From NCBI RefSeq assembly GCF_029633865.1, contig NC_079217.1, forward strand, positions 52,886,479-52,950,478: a stretch of DNA of 64,000 nucleotides. The letters run 5' to 3'. Made by a program: the position numbers and the translations under genes. Each line of letters starts with the position of its first letter. The stretch's first letter is position 1. This DNA is from Lampris incognitus. Its lineage: Eukaryota > Chordata > Actinopteri > Lampriformes > Lampridae. Under the pieces are notes generated by a model. The model had not been told where the DNA came from and ran no database searches. It was given only the letters and a program-made list of their open reading frames with translations. This document shows positions 26,233 to 38,200 of this stretch, one piece after another.

Positions 26233-29200
26233 CAGCGGAAGAGGAGATCTCTTATCCCCCCACCTACCGTTACGAACGTGGTTCCAGGGACACATACGTC
26301 TGGCAGAAGCAGAAGGCCACAGGGGTATGTTTATGGACAGTCCAACACACACACACAAATACAGCCATACAGTCTGTATGTTTTTGTGGTGTAGCTTTCT
26401 GGGGGAGGGGGGTTATAATCAGAGAGCAAATGTCAGAAATGCCCACATCCTTCCATGTCATCTTTGTTTTTCGCCGCCCTCTCGGCTTTACACATCAAGG
26501 TTTGACGGTTGCCGGGTCTTCTATCTTTCGTGCCGTGTTCGATTTTGTCTTATCATCGCTCAGATTTTTTTTTTTTTTACCCTGAGGGGGACGAGGTATA
26601 TTAATTCCATGTATTTCTTATGACTACGCCTGTGTTTCCAGAATCTCCCACCCATGATTTCCTCCCTTTGTGCATTGTCCTGATCAGATTGCTGTGTCTT
26701 CCCCTCCTCGTTTCACCTCTTTCAGATGAGGACCAACGTTCCTTCCTGGTGTGATAGGATTCTCTGGAAGTCCTACCCAGAAACACACATGGTCTGCAAC
26801 TCCTACGGTGAGGCCCGTAGCAGCGGTGTAGTTTAACGTGATATTGATTTTGAGGCTGGCTTTGTGCTGCCAGCAACATTAGAGTCCAGCAAGCTGATTC
26901 GCTAATGAGGGCAACAACGGGGCTTGTTTTCTCTCCGTCTGTCAGGCTGTACAGATGACATTGTCACCAGTGACCATTCCCCTGTGTTCGCCACTTTTGA
27001 GGTGGGGGTGACCTCCCAGTTTGTCTCCAAGAAAGGTACAGGCTGAAAGAAAGGACTCAGAAATGACACCTTTTTTTTTTTAATGTCTTTCATTATGTTT
27101 GAACCATTTTGTTTGTCTCCCTCTCTTCGTTTCCCGCCTCCTGCGTTGTTCACTTTCTTTTTCTTTTCTTGCCCTCGTATCTCTTGGTCTTCCTCTCTTG
27201 CACGCACCGTTTCCTGTTTTTCTTTCGTTTCCCTCCCTCTGTTTCCAATCTGCCGAGCTGCACGCATCCCATTTACAAATGAACCCCCTGTTTATCTCCT
27301 CCCGCCGCACACCTCCCTCTCCTCGTTCTCTCTCCTTCTGCTATTCACTCTCTCATCCCCCCCCCCCCCTCTCTCTCTCTCTCGCCACTTCCGCTCACCC
27401 CCCTTGCCCTCCCTAAGGTCTTCCCAAGTCGTCAGAGCAGGCCTACATCGAGTTTGAGAGCATCGAGGCCATAGTGAAAACGGCGAGCAGAACCAAGTTC
27501 TTCATCGAGTTTTACTCCACCTGTCTGGAAGGTGAGGCGCGTGTGTACTTATTCAAAAACGCACACATTATGAGAGTAAGCTTACTTTTCATATATGGCA
27601 AAAGAACTTGAAGCATATGTACTTGCTGTGCATGCTCACCTGCAGGTTAACTCAGGCATTAACAGACACACACAGGCTTGGATATATTCGCAACAAAATA
27701 AGACAAAATATTGTTAGTCAACACTGTACCAGGTTCATGTGCTGGAATACTAAATCTGTTTGTGTCTATCTGTCTGTGTGTTTCTCTCTCCCTCGCTCCC
27801 TCCTCCAGGCAGTCAGTATACCAATGGGCTAACATCCAGCTTGTTGTTGCCCTGTCCTCTTCCCAGCCAAGAATAGAGCAGAAATACCTTCAAATAACCT
27901 CCCTTTTTTTCTCACACATTCCTTCCCTCGTCCCGCCTTCTCTTCTCCTTCCCCTCCCTCTCTTTGTCTCTTCCTCCGTAGAGTTCAAGAAGAGCTATGA
28001 GAATGACAGCCAGAGTAGCGACAACGTCAACTTCCTGCGTGTGGGTTGGTCCAATAAGCAGCTTACCACACTCAAGCCCCTCCTGTCTGAGATCGAGTAC
28101 CTGCAGGACCAGCATCTCCTGCTGACAGTGAAGTCACTGGACGGATACGAGTCCTATGGTATGGATGTGTGTATGCCTGTGATTGGGGGATGGGTGTGTT
28201 ATGTAGGTGTCTGTATCTCTTCAGGTGTGCGATACAGCAAGGCTGTTCTTTCACAAGTTCTCAATGGCCTTTGATACTTCCATGAAGTCAGAGCAAGATG
28301 GACAAATAAGGGCGTGGGGTGGTGAAAGAGACCACTGAATATTTTGCCCTGCCATTACTTTGATTTCTATTCAGACATGTGGTTGTATCTAAATGTCTTG
28401 TCTCACCCACCTCCACCCTCCTAAATAGGAGAGTGTGTGCTGGCTCTCAAGTCCATGATTGGCAGCACGGCTCAGCAGTTCCACACTTACCTGTCCCACC
28501 GTGGGGAGGAGACGGGAAACATCAGGGGGTCCATGAGGGTCAGAGTCCCTGCTGAGAGGATGGGAACCAGAGAGAGACTATATGGTAATGCACCGTCTCT
28601 TTCATATCGCACCGCACAGCAGAATGCAGTGACACTTGTACCACTGGGGCAGTTCATTTCAGGGCGCTTCAGTTCTGCACACTATGCGCGACAACAGACA
28701 TGATATTAAAACAGAACGACAAAAATAGAAGATTTGTGTCTGTGTCTGTATTGTCTGATTAACTCATAAATGCATGCCATTGTTATCTACCTCCATCTTC
28801 ATCTCTTTCTTGCTTACTTAGACTGAGCCAAAACCAATCAACAGAAACCATTCTTTCCAGAGAAAAAGCTCTCCAGGGTCTTGAAATAGGCTTTAGCCTG
28901 ACAACACCTTTTTTTCATAGAGCTTTTACGCTGTAAATAAACTTTGAGCTTCAAGCACTGAGGCTGCGGGGGGTAAAATATTTTTAAGTCTTGATAGAAG
29001 TGGCCCTTTGGATTGTGCCGTTAGGGGTGCAACTCTCAACATTGGGACAGTGTTTTCTATGTCAGAATGCAAATTATAGAATGACAGTCGGCGGTGAGTT
29101 CAACTTTTTCTCCTTGGCGTAAAGGGAACTCAGTACAGCGCAGGCGAGTGCTTCAGTGAACTGACGTCTTACAATCCTTACAGTATCTTGCTTGTTTGGT

Positions 29201-32200
29201 TTTTTTCCTCCCTTTTTCTCCCCAATTGTTCTCGGTCAATTACCTCACTCTTCCGAGCTTGCTGCTCCACCCCCTCTGCCGATCGGGGGGGGCGGGGGGG
29301 TGCAGACTACCACAAGTTACCTCGGATACATGTGGAGTTGCCAGCCGCTTCTTTTCATCTGACAGTGAGGAGTTTCGCTGGGGGGTCGTAGCGCTTGGGA
29401 GAGTCATACTATTCCCCCCCAGTTCCCCCTCCCCCTCGAACAAGCACCCCCGACCGACCAGAGGAGGTGCTATTGCAGTGAGCAGGACACATACCCACAT
29501 CCGGCTTCCCACCCTTTAGTCGACTGGTTGACGTAGTCGCCCGTAGTGCGGGAGACCCAGGTTCGCGTCCCGGCTGCGGCAGTTCCTGGGCTGACCCCCG
29601 AATCTACTACATTGGTGTCAGAAGAGGGATGGTGAGACCGAGAGGCCATCAGAAGTGCGTGTGCCCAGAGGCGTGAGGGAGATGGTATGCTGAAGCGCGG
29701 GGACGCGCTTCCCAAAGGAGGGGGATAGTGTAACGATCACGAACGAATGAGTAGACTCGCTAGCCTAGCCCTTGGCTAACAGGTCAGACCCTTTAGTCGA
29801 CTGGTTAACGTTATCATCCGTGGTGCGGGAGATCCGGGTTCATGTCCCAACTGCGGCGGTTCCAGCTGCCCCCCTGAATTCGCTACACAGGGACGCCTGA
29901 CCAAACCAGAGGTAACATGGGAATTCGAACCGCCGATCCTCGTATTGGTAGGCAACAGAATAGACCGCTACGCTATCCGGACGCCCTAGTAGCTTGCTTG
30001 TTTAATGTGATGTCCGCAGTCTATAGATGATGAAAAATCCATTACACCAGCTCATGGGGCACGTGCCACATAACAACTTTTGTAGTCAGGGTTCACCAAC
30101 AAAGTATTCCAGAGCAAAACCTCCAGCAAATCAGGCCCACATACACAACAGCAGACATAATTTCTGCTCAAACACAGACCCACATAATGCTGTACCAAAG
30201 ACACTATCAACATGCCAAAGAGTTAGGCAAATGTGTTCCTACCACACAGCATCTAGGCCTGTGCCTGACTAACATTAAAGGTACAGACTACCCAATAATC
30301 TAAATTCGTCAGCTGTTTTCTTACTGTGAAAATAATCTTCATTCATTCATCATCGGCCACTTCTTTGGGGTCAGGTCACAGTGGCAGCAAGCTAAGTAGG
30401 GCACTCCAGACGTCCCTCTCCCCAGCAATGCCCTCCAGCTCCTCCTGGGGGATCCCAAGGTGTTCCCAGGCCAGATTGGACATGTAGTCCCCCCAGCGAG
30501 TTCTGGGTCTACCCCGGGGTCTTTTCCCAGTTGGCCGTGCCCGGAAAACCTCCAAAGGAAGGCGCCCAGGAGGCATCCTAATCAATGTCCAAACCACCTC
30601 AACTGGCTCCTTTCGACATGGAGCAGCGGCTCTACTGCTCCGAGTTCCCTCCGAGCTCCTCACCCTATCTCTAAGGCTGAGCCTAGACACCCTACGGGAG
30701 GAGACTTATTTCAGCCGCTTGTATCCACGATCTCACCCTTTCCGTCACGACCCAAAGCTCATGACCATAGGTAAGGTTTGGAACGAAGATTGACTGGTAA
30801 ATTGAGAGCTTTGCCTTCTGGCTCAGCTCCCTCTTCACCACAACGGTCCGGTACAACATCCACATTACTGCTGATGCTACACCAATCCACCTGTCAATCT
30901 CCCGCTCCATCCTGCCCTCACTCATGAACAAGACCCCGCGATACTTGAACTCCTTCACTTGAGGCAACAACTCATCGCCAACCCAGAAATAATCTAATAG
31001 AAAAAAATAAATCACCATTCCATATCATCTCATTCAACATCATCATCATCATTCTTTACTATCAGTAGCCAACACTTTATTAAAAGTCTTAGCATATTAG
31101 TTGAGAATGAGAACAGTAGGATATAATTGTTGTGCATCCCATCAGTTTCTGAAAGTACTATTTGCCTAAATATCTGGTATGATGGCATACATCTTTAAGT
31201 GCAGCCCCCTTTGTAACTCACCTCTTTGCTACTAGAGCCTGCCTGCTCACTGTCCTGATCTCCTCTTGCCTGCTGACTGTCAATTTGACCTCCCTCTGCT
31301 TCCTTAATACAACAGCACATACGTGTAAAACTCACCATCACCCATAGTATCCTGTTCCGTATTAAGCCTGCATGAAAATACAGGCTGCATTATCATCTCT
31401 AAGTCCTAATTCTTACAAGTTTCAGCTTACTAATTTCTTTGCACCGAAGAAGTGCCGGATATCTCCTCTCCTCTTGCTCATGTTGACTCTGTGAATGAAA
31501 TCTAATCTGAGTTCAATAAAGTAGTCATACATTTGAACTAATACACTTACTCAGCCTTCAGCACACACAGGTTTTAATAATATTCAAATACCCATCCAGG
31601 TAAAACGTCTACATTCCTGAGTGAAAACAAAGGGGGTGTCTATTATAAAAGCTAATATCAAAAAGGCGAAAGACTAACCAAACCACCACAGCCACGCAAG
31701 ACTATTAAAACGAAATAATAAACTGTATATTGATGTCAAAACATCTCTACAGCTAATCCTCCATTGCCTCATTGCTCATGACTGAGAACCAGTGTTAGCT
31801 AACATAAGATAATATGTGACTTCTGTATTGGTAATGACATGCCAAGCCATGGGCTCAGCTAGCTAGCTATTTAGCCAACATTGGAAATGAAAGGGCGCAC
31901 TATTAGCTAGCTAAGATTAGTTAGCTAAACTGCAATTTAATGCAAAAGCTCCAGCATCCCCGCGACCCTGAGAGCAGGATAAGCGGCTTGGATAATTAAT
32001 GAATGGATGGAGTTAGAAACTAGCTAACATTAGCATTCATCTATTGACACTTGGCACAATCTAATTCAGAAACTCAGAAGGTAAGAAAGTAAAGTTAATT
32101 AAAATAGCTAGATAGCTAGTTATTTACCGTAACCTTCAGTCTCCATTGGCTTGCGCGATGCACGCGAGACTTTAATGAGGTCACGTGCCACCACAATGGG

Positions 32201-35200
32201 GCAGACGAGCGGTTCAAATAACGTCAAGGTTAAGAAATGGTGTGGTCCATTTAAGGGGTGGCTGATATAACACGGGAAATAGATTGTAATATTTACGATT
32301 ACAGGTGAGAAGAATGTATAAATGTTTCGACACCCCCCCCCCCGACCTGTTGTTTTTACCTCTTTTGGAGGGTCCCAACAGTGTAAACTTCCTCCTACTC
32401 CTTTTTGAACATGTAACATTGAATTTGTTTATTGAGTTTGTTGTATAGGTTTATTGTTCATTTCATTTTATTATTGTTTCATTGTTGTTGTTTTTTCTTT
32501 ATTACATGTTCAAAATAAAAAAAATAATCAAATCCTAGTCCTAATTTGGGGGGGTCAAACCACATCCCAGTCCACCCAGTAATTCGAACCGTGTTCTATG
32601 TGTTTTTACTTTTCGTGAACTGACCTGTTGTTGTGTCTTGCTGTGTTTCAGAGTGGATCAGTGTGGACAAAGATGAAACTGGAGGACCTAAAGGGAAATC
32701 CACCCTGCTTGCCAGAACTGGACACGAATATGTCAAGTCAGTAAACTGTCATCCAATATTAGGCGTGATGTAGTTTTTGTACTATTTATTTGTAAGGCTT
32801 GAATAAGAATGCACAGAAAAATGGATTGATAGTAGTATTAGGGAAGAAGTAGGTATCTTTCTAGTTTCAAAATGATCCGAAGCCTTTTTCCAGTTTTTAT
32901 GATTGTGTATCACGGTGTTTTACTCCGTGTGCTTGGTGCGGCACCATCAGGTGGGTTGTGAGAATTTGAATTTGAAGCAGTGGAAAATGTGGATCTGTGT
33001 GCTCACAACTTGGTGGATTGTAATGTAGCGCCGCTTTGTCCTTTGCAGTCCCATTTACTGTTATCTGCTGTTTCTGCCTCTGCTCACCCTTTACTGTCTA
33101 ATGAAGCAGAAATGTCTGCATTACAGTCCTCAAAAACTAACAAAAAAAATTTGGGAAAAAAATGGTAATGAAATCAGTAGACCTCTTAATCGTTGTCATT
33201 TTGGGGTTCTCAGACTACATCTGGATCCATTCAGTTTTTTTGCCTATGGCAAAAATTGATGGGGTTTTTGGATCCTTCTTACCAGTCATTTTGATTTTAG
33301 AATATATTGAATATGAATAGAAAAGAAATATGACAGTTATTATATATTTAAACATGTAAGTGAAATTTTAAGGATTATTTTGCCAACAATCATGCTGCAG
33401 ATGTTTTGTCACCCGGCTATGAGAGGGATCACTAGTTTTGCCATGCATGTCCAGCTAGTAGACATCAGGGGCAATGCAGTTTATGCTAATCCAGCATTTC
33501 TCAAAGTGTGTGTTTCTGGAGGAGGAGCATATGCATGAGGTTGCAAGCAAGTTTAGTGATGAAAAATTTCTGATGAAACTGGCCTATCTCAGCGATATAT
33601 TTGGAAAGCTGAATGAATTAAATCTTCAGCTTCAAGGCAGAGACAAGCACCTTCCTCACCTGGCAGACAAGATCAGTCCATTCCCTCGAAAGCTTGAGAT
33701 GTGGGGCAGGCGGCTTGATCAAGGAAATAAATACTGATTTCTTTGAGAATCTGAGTGAATTTGTTGAAATCAGTGATTCTGGCGCCCCCACAGTGATTTC
33801 ATGTCTTAAGGAGCACATCTCTTCCGTGAGAGGATTCTTTCAAAAATACTTCCCAAACAACAGCGCTCAGTATGACTGGGTGACAGATCTATTCAATGCA
33901 GCAGCACCTGCTGATGTAAGCTCTGCTGAAGAGGACCAGTTCATCGAGATGACATCTGACTCCACACTGTGGCTGAGCTTTACAGCTCAGACACTGAGTG
34001 AATTCTGGCTTGGTGTGGAGAGGGAGTATCCACTCATAGGACAGAGGGCTGTGGGCATTCTACTTCCCTTCACCACATCCTATCTCTGTGAGATGGGCTT
34101 TTCTGCTGTTGCCTCACTTAAAACAAAGTACAGATCTAAGTTCAGCATTGAGCATGACTTGGGAGTGGCAGGATCAAGCCTGCAACCCCATTTTGAAAAG
34201 ATGTGCAGTGCAAAACAGGCTCATTGCAGCCACTAACAGTGATAAGACTTGAGCTCTCACAAATTGACTTGCTCATCGTTTTTCTCAAATGTCTGCATTT
34301 GTTCTTCTTTTTTTGTTGTTGCTCAGATTGTATTTTATTGTTATTGTTCCAGCAAAGTGATTTTTTAAAATCCTTTCGTTTTTCTCTGTTTTTGAAAAAG
34401 CATGATGGAGCAATCTAGTGACAAATGTCACAACTGATGGAGCAATCTAGTGACTAACATCACCAAAAGAGGTTTGATGAAGTTGAAGTAGAACTTGCGT
34501 TTGTTATTTTCACAACAGAAATTACTGGAAGAAAGTGAAAGGAATGTTCATAATCTTGATGTTATTTAAATAAAGTTAAACTTGGCCCCTTTTTGTCACC
34601 ATTTTGTTGGGGCGGGGGGCATTAAAATGTTTCTTCTTCCAAAGGGGGGCATGACAGAAAAAGTTTGAGAACCACTGTGCTAAGTTAACACTTGCTAGTG
34701 TTTTCTTAATACAGCTTCAAGCCCAATCAATATCTACCTCAACCAATGCAGAGATACACGAGAGAAATCCTCGAAAGCAAAAAAGGTCAAAATTATAGTT
34801 GGACATGGTCCAAGGCAATTATTTTACCCCCCTATGCATTTTACATTGGACTGAAATAGGATTGGGGCCAGAATCCTTGATTGGGACATGAAATTTACAT
34901 CCCCATTTAGATGTCTATAGGGTAAAAAAAAAACAAAACAAAAAAAACACCATCACAGTCACCCTTTCCGCTCTCTGGTGTTCACAGTGTTGCTGTAGCT
35001 TGTTGATCTTTCACCTGCACTGAAACAAATTCCACCAACCTGGCAGCATGACTGAAGAACAGGAACCCAGTATGGAAGTTTGACCCACATTTAGTGTAAA
35101 TATGCAATCAGGGCAAATGGACAGTTATATTTCGCCCAGCTAGACTTGGAAAATCTGGTGATTCCCCTCCGGGAGGAGCTGGAGGAAGTTGTCCTTGAGG

Positions 35201-38200
35201 GGTGCATCCGGACTGCTCTTGGCTGTGTTGCCATCGCGGCCCTGACCTAGATAAACAGTTTTGAAATGGATGGATGCAGTCAGAATAGTAACAGGGTGAA
35301 AGCTGAATTGGCAACACATGTTTTGGTGCTTTATTGACCATTGTAGACACTAGATATTTTCACCACCTCCTTCTAAGGATGTCAGAGTACAACGTCAGCT
35401 ACATAACAGGGGCCCCTGTAGCTGTTAGAGATTCGATCAGTTGCTCAAGGACACCTCAGCAGGGCCGAAACAGTCGTCACGTTGAAGACCATTTCTAACC
35501 ACCATGCCACTCTGCTGCCCCCAGTGGTAAATGGGCTGCATTTTGCATGGCAGTGTGGAATGGCAGTGTGGCAAACAGTTAGATCCTTTTAAGTGTTAAC
35601 ATGTTTATGGTCATTATTTAGTTGAACTTATTAACCCCTAAATTGCTGTATTGTATGCTCTCCATGCAGACCATCTCTGGCTCGCAAGCAGCTAGGAGAA
35701 CTAGGAAAGGTCAGTGAAGAGGGAGAGAGAAGCGGCAAAGAGGACGCTACTACAAGGTACAAACCCACTCTTTTTATCATCTCACGTGCCCACACACATG
35801 TTTAGAAATGTACCTGTACATGCACACTTAAAAATAAACACATGATTACCTCATATGCTCTCATGCAGTTAGGCCTTAATGAGTACACAAACAAACTCAA
35901 GTCGCATACAACGACGAAACTCTCATTTACGGACACGCACTTACAAATTTGACAATGTAAGATGTGACCAGCATCCCGAATAACTGAATAGAATTAAGTC
36001 ATAATGAATAACCTAAATCAAAACAATCTTAGGACCAGTCATTGTGTGTTCTCAGCAAGAAGCATAGACACAGCCCAGTCTACACATGTGCTCTTGCCAT
36101 CAAACTTACATTCTGTATTAACTGTCCACTCCATTCTCTCCTGCGTGTGCTGTTAAGGTCTAAACAGGACTCTTTGGAGAGTGATCCTGCTGTCTGCAAG
36201 AACAGCTACAATAACCCTGCCTACTACATCCTCGAAGGCGTTCCCAACCAGTCAGCAGCTGCCATGTCACCAGAGCTCCTCCCATCTCCTTCATCTGCCA
36301 ATCCCCAGGCAGCTAAAGCCCCTCCTTCTTCATCCGCAACACGAGCCAAACCCTCCTCTGGAGCCCTGGGGCCCTCCCACCCACGCAGGCCCACAGTAGG
36401 CCACCCTGTCCGCACCATTAGTGAGGAAGGGTCCTCAGAGGATGACGGGGGTGGCTGTGGGGCTGGGGTACAGGCAGGAAGTGGGGCAGGGGTGGGAAGC
36501 ACACTGAATAGGCCCCCTCCTGACTTCCCCCCTCCCCCTCTACCTAAAGGAGCCCTGGAGATGGTTGCAGAAGCCCCCTTCCCCAAACCACGCCCACTTT
36601 ACCCTGACCTGGCCGAAGTCAGGATCCCAGCTTCGAAACCTAACGCTCCATCTGCTGCAGTCGAGGGCTTAAGGCGGGGAGGAGGTGGAGCGGGGGCACT
36701 GGATGACCAGTCGTGTTCGGTGCTGCAGATGGCGAAGACGCTGAGTGAAAGTGAGTTTCCCGGACAGCCTCCACGTGCCCCCTCTGCGCCGCCCCCTGTC
36801 AGGGTTCAAGGGTTAGGGTTGGGCTTGGACGCCTGCCGCACCTTCCCCCCTAGAAACCCCATCACCGAGAGCATCGCAGAGGACCTGCCTGAGGAGGTGG
36901 GAAGTTAATTTATACATTACTGCATAAAATGTTTATGTTATGGAAAGTTAGCATTGTTATGTATTGGCATTAAGCATTATAATCCACACATGCACTAATG
37001 TAGCGCAAAATAAATCGGTAAACATGAAAACAAATGTGACAAGTAAAAATGTACCACGACAAGAGTTTTTAATAACCCTGTCCACTACAGTGATCAATTA
37101 ATTATGGTCCTGTCCATGACGGAATCATAATTAATTATAATGCAACCCCTGACTACACTTGTTCTGCAGTTCACTTTGTTTTAGATTTTACCCTTCTTCT
37201 TTGCTATTCCATAACCTATCATACACAAGACAGCCAACCCTAAGATAACATCCTGAGCAAAACTGGATGTTCCGTTGCCTAAATGCAAACGGTGGTCTTT
37301 GCCGGGGTTGGTTAGTGTCCTATTGTCAGTAGGGGTGCGGACAGCAAAAATCTCTCGCTAAATACATATTTTAAGGAGCCACAAGTTGTAGACACTCGGG
37401 ACCAATACCCACCCTGCAGCCACACATTTGTCAGTCTGCGTAGAGAACCCTGTGGCATTGGCAGGCACAGATGCAGGCGTTGTTTTGTTGACTTTTTCTG
37501 TGTCCCCGGCACAGGCGCTGTGGGGCAGCAGCAGCTCCTCTCTGTCTGTAGGGGAGTCCTCAGTTGGGGAGTGGCTGCAGAGACTGGGGCTGGAGAGGTA
37601 TGAGGAGGGCCTCTTGCACAACGGCTGGGACGACCTGGAGTTCCTGAGGTATGAAACACACTCACCAAACACACAGTTGGCAGGCACGTTAAAGATTGAT
37701 GGGGCATCATCAGTCCCTGCAGTGGTAATTGTCAAGTTCTGGACAGTGTGTAACTGGTCTTGCCTTGAGACCACCACAAGCAAGGTGTTCTGCTTGAGAG
37801 ATGTAGGTTAAGATCTGAGCTGGACTTGTTCAGTCTGCGTAAAAGCATGCTTTCCTTGTTCCACCTGTGTTCTTAGAAATACTCCTGGGTAGGAGGCAAA
37901 CTTACAGGTCAGCGCTGTTAGTTGTATGGTCAGACTATACTATGAATTATGAAAGATCAAAATAACATTTCGATTGGTACACATCTACCCAAAAAAGAAA
38001 AGCGGGAATGTGCTTCTGAGTCATAATTTTGCTTTCCCACCTATGTGGTTTGTTTTTTTTGTAGAGGTTAAAAACTGACAATTCTCCCATGTTTGATTGA
38101 AACATTTGCTGGCGTCCTCTCCTCTGTTGCCTGTGTCTCATTCGTCCCCTGCATCTTTGCAGTGACATCACTGAGGAGGACCTGGAGGAGGCAGGAGTAC

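Noticed and set aside
27083-27457. 124-codon frame before exon 16
   Set aside because: It is the pyrimidine-rich intron end; only 27418-27531 is exon, in another frame.
36224-36586. Antisense 120-codon frame opposite INPPL1 exon 21
   Set aside because: Shadow of the proline-rich coding sequence on the other strand.
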